The position numbers were made by a program, and so were the translations under genes. DNA of 64,000 nt from Plantago ovata. Its lineage: Eukaryota > Streptophyta > Magnoliopsida > Lamiales > Plantaginaceae. This document shows positions 61,362-64,000 of the stretch, piece after piece. The notes beneath the pieces are model-generated. The model saw only the letters and a program-made list of their open reading frames with translations. It ran no database searches and was not told where the DNA came from. Numbering within the stretch: position 1 is the stretch's first letter; each line of letters starts with the position of its first letter. The stretch is taken from NCBI GenBank assembly GCA_028274465.1, contig CM051458.1:101820855-101884854 (forward strand). The letters run 5' to 3'.

Positions 61362-61400
<39 letters not shown>
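61362..61400. repeat. AAT microsatellite
   Basis: About 13 AAT units lie 120 bases upstream of the SCPL start codon, in the likely 5' leader or promoter. Confidence 0.9.
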
Positions 61401-61401
<1 letters not shown>

Positions 61402-61518
61402 TATTTACAATAGTTAAGGGAGCTGGCTAATAAATTGGCCATCATATCATGTAGGAGTATATCAGTAAGAGAAGCAAAAATAGAAACAGTAGCCACAAAA
61501 CTCGAAAGCAATAAACAG

Positions 61519-63689
61519 ATGGCTGGCTTGCTCATAGTTAAGAGTAAAACAAGTTTCAGATACATACTTGTCTTCCTGCTCCTCTTTTTCGTCAATACTG
61601 CAGCCTCACAATCACTTATCAAAGCTCTTCCAGGGTTCAATGGTGATCTACCTTTCAAGCTTGAAACAGGGTATGTATCCCTCAGAAAGAGATTTTAAGA
61701 AGAAAAAAAAAAGTTAATGTAATTCATAAAATTCAAAAAATTAGCCGGAAGTCTGTGACTTATGGGATCTACAATCTCCATTTCACTGGAATAGCTTTTT
61801 TTTCTCTGATTCATGCATTTTCAGGTACACTAGTGTGGGGAAACGGGATGAAGTGCAACTTTTCTATTATTTCTTTGAATCAGAAGGAGACCCCCAGAAA
61901 GACCCTCTCGTGCTCTCTCTTACTGGTGGCCCTGGTTGTTCAAGTCTCTATGCTGTAGCTTTTGAGTTTGGTATATTTTTCTTTACATGTCATGACTTAA
62001 TTAAAATGCTCAAATTTTAAGATGCATGCATTTTTTCAGCACATCATGAATCGTTTACAAGCTTCACACATGGCATGAGATGTAGAAGGCTTGGTTTATC
62101 AGTCCCCTACAAATTAATCCAGTTTATTACATTGATGTTCGTTATCTGTTCGCTTTTGGTTGATTCCAGTTTCTTAAAGCTTTACCTTAAAGTAATCTGC
62201 TAGACTTTTATTCTTATTGTGTCAATGTATCACTTCACCTGATGCTTAATCTCATGGAATCATGCTACCATAAGTTTTCTCTTTTGTTATTCTAATAGAA
62301 AAATCTTCTGCAGGCCCAATCACATTTGATTATTCAACATTCGGTTCAAGGTTACCATCACTGGTTCTAAATCCATATTCATGGACAAAGGTCAAAACTC
62401 TTGCAACAAACTGACCAGTTAATTCACAGCATCAAAAGCTTGGCATTCTAAATATGCTACTCTGGATAAAAGCTAATACAGGTTTCTTTTCCAGATAGCA
62501 AATATAATATTCTTGGATTGGCCTGTTGGTTCAGGATTTTCTTATGCCACAAATCCTGAAGCATACCATACCTCTGATTCAACAGCACCAAAAGATATTT
62601 ACATCTTTCTTAAGAAGGTATGTTAGTAAATTTAAGGCTATGCAGTTTTTTCTTTTATCTATAATGATCTAATACATGAATATCTCACTATTGTGGGATA
62701 GTAATATGTCCCAAGAACAATTACAAGCTAATTCTGGCAACCCCAATTATGCAACACCTAGCAGGCCAGAAATGCAAAACACGTTTATCTCACAATGGTG
62801 TGATACTCTATGCAGTGGTTGTTGAGTCATCCCAAGTTTTTGCAGAATCCTCTATATATTCAAGGAGAATCCTATGCAGGAAAGGTTGTTCCAATGATAG
62901 CTTGGGAGATATCAAAAGGTAGTAAACTAACGGTGTTTTTTATTATTGTTATCACTTTTGAAGGTTAGTTAGTTAAAAGCTTTAGGTAGTAAACTAAAGG
63001 AAGTAATATTCATTACAGCTAATGAAGCAGGTCTCCTACCACAACTGCCTCTCCGAGTATGTTCCTTTCCATCACAACAATGATCATATTTGGTTATTAT
63101 TTTGACAAAGCATTCTGCAGTTGCATTTGAAGTCAATATTAGTTCTTTTACGTCAATAAATTTGATCTTATGGGTCCATAAAAATGCATAACATTAACCG
63201 GGGTCATTTTGTGGTATCAGGGATACTTTGTTGGCAGCCCCATAACAGATGTATACTTGGTGAAGAATGAGAAAGTTCCTTATGCACACAACATGGGACT
63301 TATATCAGATGAATATTTTGAGGTAAGCTATTCTCTACTGTTTCAGATACTGATTAATAAAGAACACCAGATTGTTTTCCCTCACTTGGTCCCATAACCA
63401 TAAAAAGGAAACATAAAACAATGGAAACCAAAATGAGTATTATACCGTTCTTAACATGTTGTACTTTCCCCCAACCCCTCCCCTCTGCAGCATGTATTTA
63501 CCCCGCATACACAGATAAAAATAAGCACTATGCATGTAATTGTTTTAGATAACTTTCTTTCAAACCAACAATACAGGAAGAGTTAACACAATCATATTTC
63601 AGTTAGCTGAGAGGAGCTGTGGAGGAGAGTATTGGATTACAGACTTAAATAATCATCAATGTCAGTATGCTCTTAAGTTAATCGATGAG
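61519..63689 (+). CDS. Serine carboxypeptidase-like protein, 5' part only
   Basis: Eight exons lie inside the window (61519-61670, 61825-61970, 62314-62390, 62495-62617, 62816-62918, 63019-63056, 63221-63322, 63603-63689) and give 276 residues; the gene continues beyond 64000. A signal peptide is visible ([20 protein letters not shown], about 12-31), then [20 protein letters not shown], the oxyanion-hole region [22 protein letters not shown] and the catalytic serine motif GESYAG with Ser185. The catalytic Asp and His lie in missing exons. The sequence fits clade I SCPLs, several of which are acyltransferases that use glucose esters in the vacuole. Such enzymes usually show GDSYSG, so peptidase or acyltransferase activity cannot be decided here. 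The start at 61519 is the ATG just before the signal peptide. Confidence 0.92.
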
Positions 63690-64000
63690 GTAAGATATGT
63701 TTTTTGTGCATGTATAAGTGTGTCAGCTGTACATGTCAAAGTGCAGATACTGTAAAAGGGGCATGTTACAAATTAGTGGCACATTCAGGGGTGTTCGTAA
63801 TTAGTCTTTACGATGAATATAAGGCTTCCTTATGATCCATCGCTACATTATCCCTCATTGAATTAAAAAAAAAAAAAAAAAAAAAAACACCTTGAAAAAC
63901 GTATTCTTGTTACCTGAAGAGCTTAGCCGGTTATAGCTCTACATGTGTAGCCAAAGGAGCTAACTTTTACTACACTATTTTGGGTCAACCAACAATATTT
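63690..64000 (+). other. Start of the next SCPL intron
   Basis: The donor GTAAGA follows exon 8. The stretch holds a 22-base A run near 63868-63889 and no exon that I can recognise before the window ends. Confidence 0.6.

Noticed and set aside
61435-61518. Earlier start for the SCPL protein
   Set aside because: It would need a TTG start and would bury the signal peptide; the ATG at 61519 gives a normal secretory N terminus.
12000-64000. A metabolic or defence gene cluster
   Set aside because: The genes belong to unrelated housekeeping and signalling roles and their order is explained better by old synteny.

Overview
This window is nuclear DNA of a eudicot plant. The genes have many introns with GT..AG borders, the proteins belong to plant-specific families (TONNEAU1, CDL1/PBL7-type receptor-like cytoplasmic kinase, clade-D PP2C, plastid adenylate kinase, SCPL), and the spaces between them hold AT-rich DNA with SINEs, LINEs, MITEs and a Helitron. 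The species cannot be fixed from the sequence alone. All exon borders given here were worked out by hand from splice signals, frame continuity and remembered family sequences.

Layout. 1-7.7 kb is gene-poor: the end of a PIF/Harbinger-like element, two tRNA-derived SINEs, a LINE 3' piece, a Stowaway MITE and an aquaporin (PIP) exon relic. 7.8-10.7 kb (minus) encodes a small chloroplast membrane protein. 13.3-16.0 kb (plus) is a clade-D PP2C. 16-22.7 kb is a repeat island: a Stowaway MITE interrupted by a LINE 3' end, a degenerate repeat field, and a 2.8-kb non-autonomous Helitron with exact ends and a minisatellite. 22.8-26.4 kb (plus) is phosphatidylglycerophosphate synthase. 28.8-35.1 kb (plus) is an 18-exon TBC RabGAP. 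36.7-41.9 kb (minus) is a CDL1/PBL7-type kinase with a LINE in its last intron. 46.0-49.6 kb (minus) is plastid-type adenylate kinase. 51.1-54.5 kb (minus) is TONNEAU1. 55-60.3 kb is a decayed segment with a duplicated block, a TIR element enclosing a chimeric complex I-like reading frame, and an F-box pseudogene. 61.5 kb to the end (plus) is the 5' part of a serine carboxypeptidase-like gene that runs off the window.

How it fits together. These are housekeeping and signalling genes, not an operon or a cluster with one pathway. The order PP2C - PGP synthase - TBC - TONNEAU1 matches, from memory, the Arabidopsis At3g55050-At3g55000 neighbourhood, so the backbone looks like an old conserved block into which mobile DNA has been inserted. 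I found no convincing new biological system. The most informative signals are structural: a Helitron whose unfilled target copy lies 150 bp away, a minisatellite monomer that resembles the Helitron 3' hairpin arm, and a PIF/Harbinger-like element that seems to carry a host mitochondrial gene fragment.
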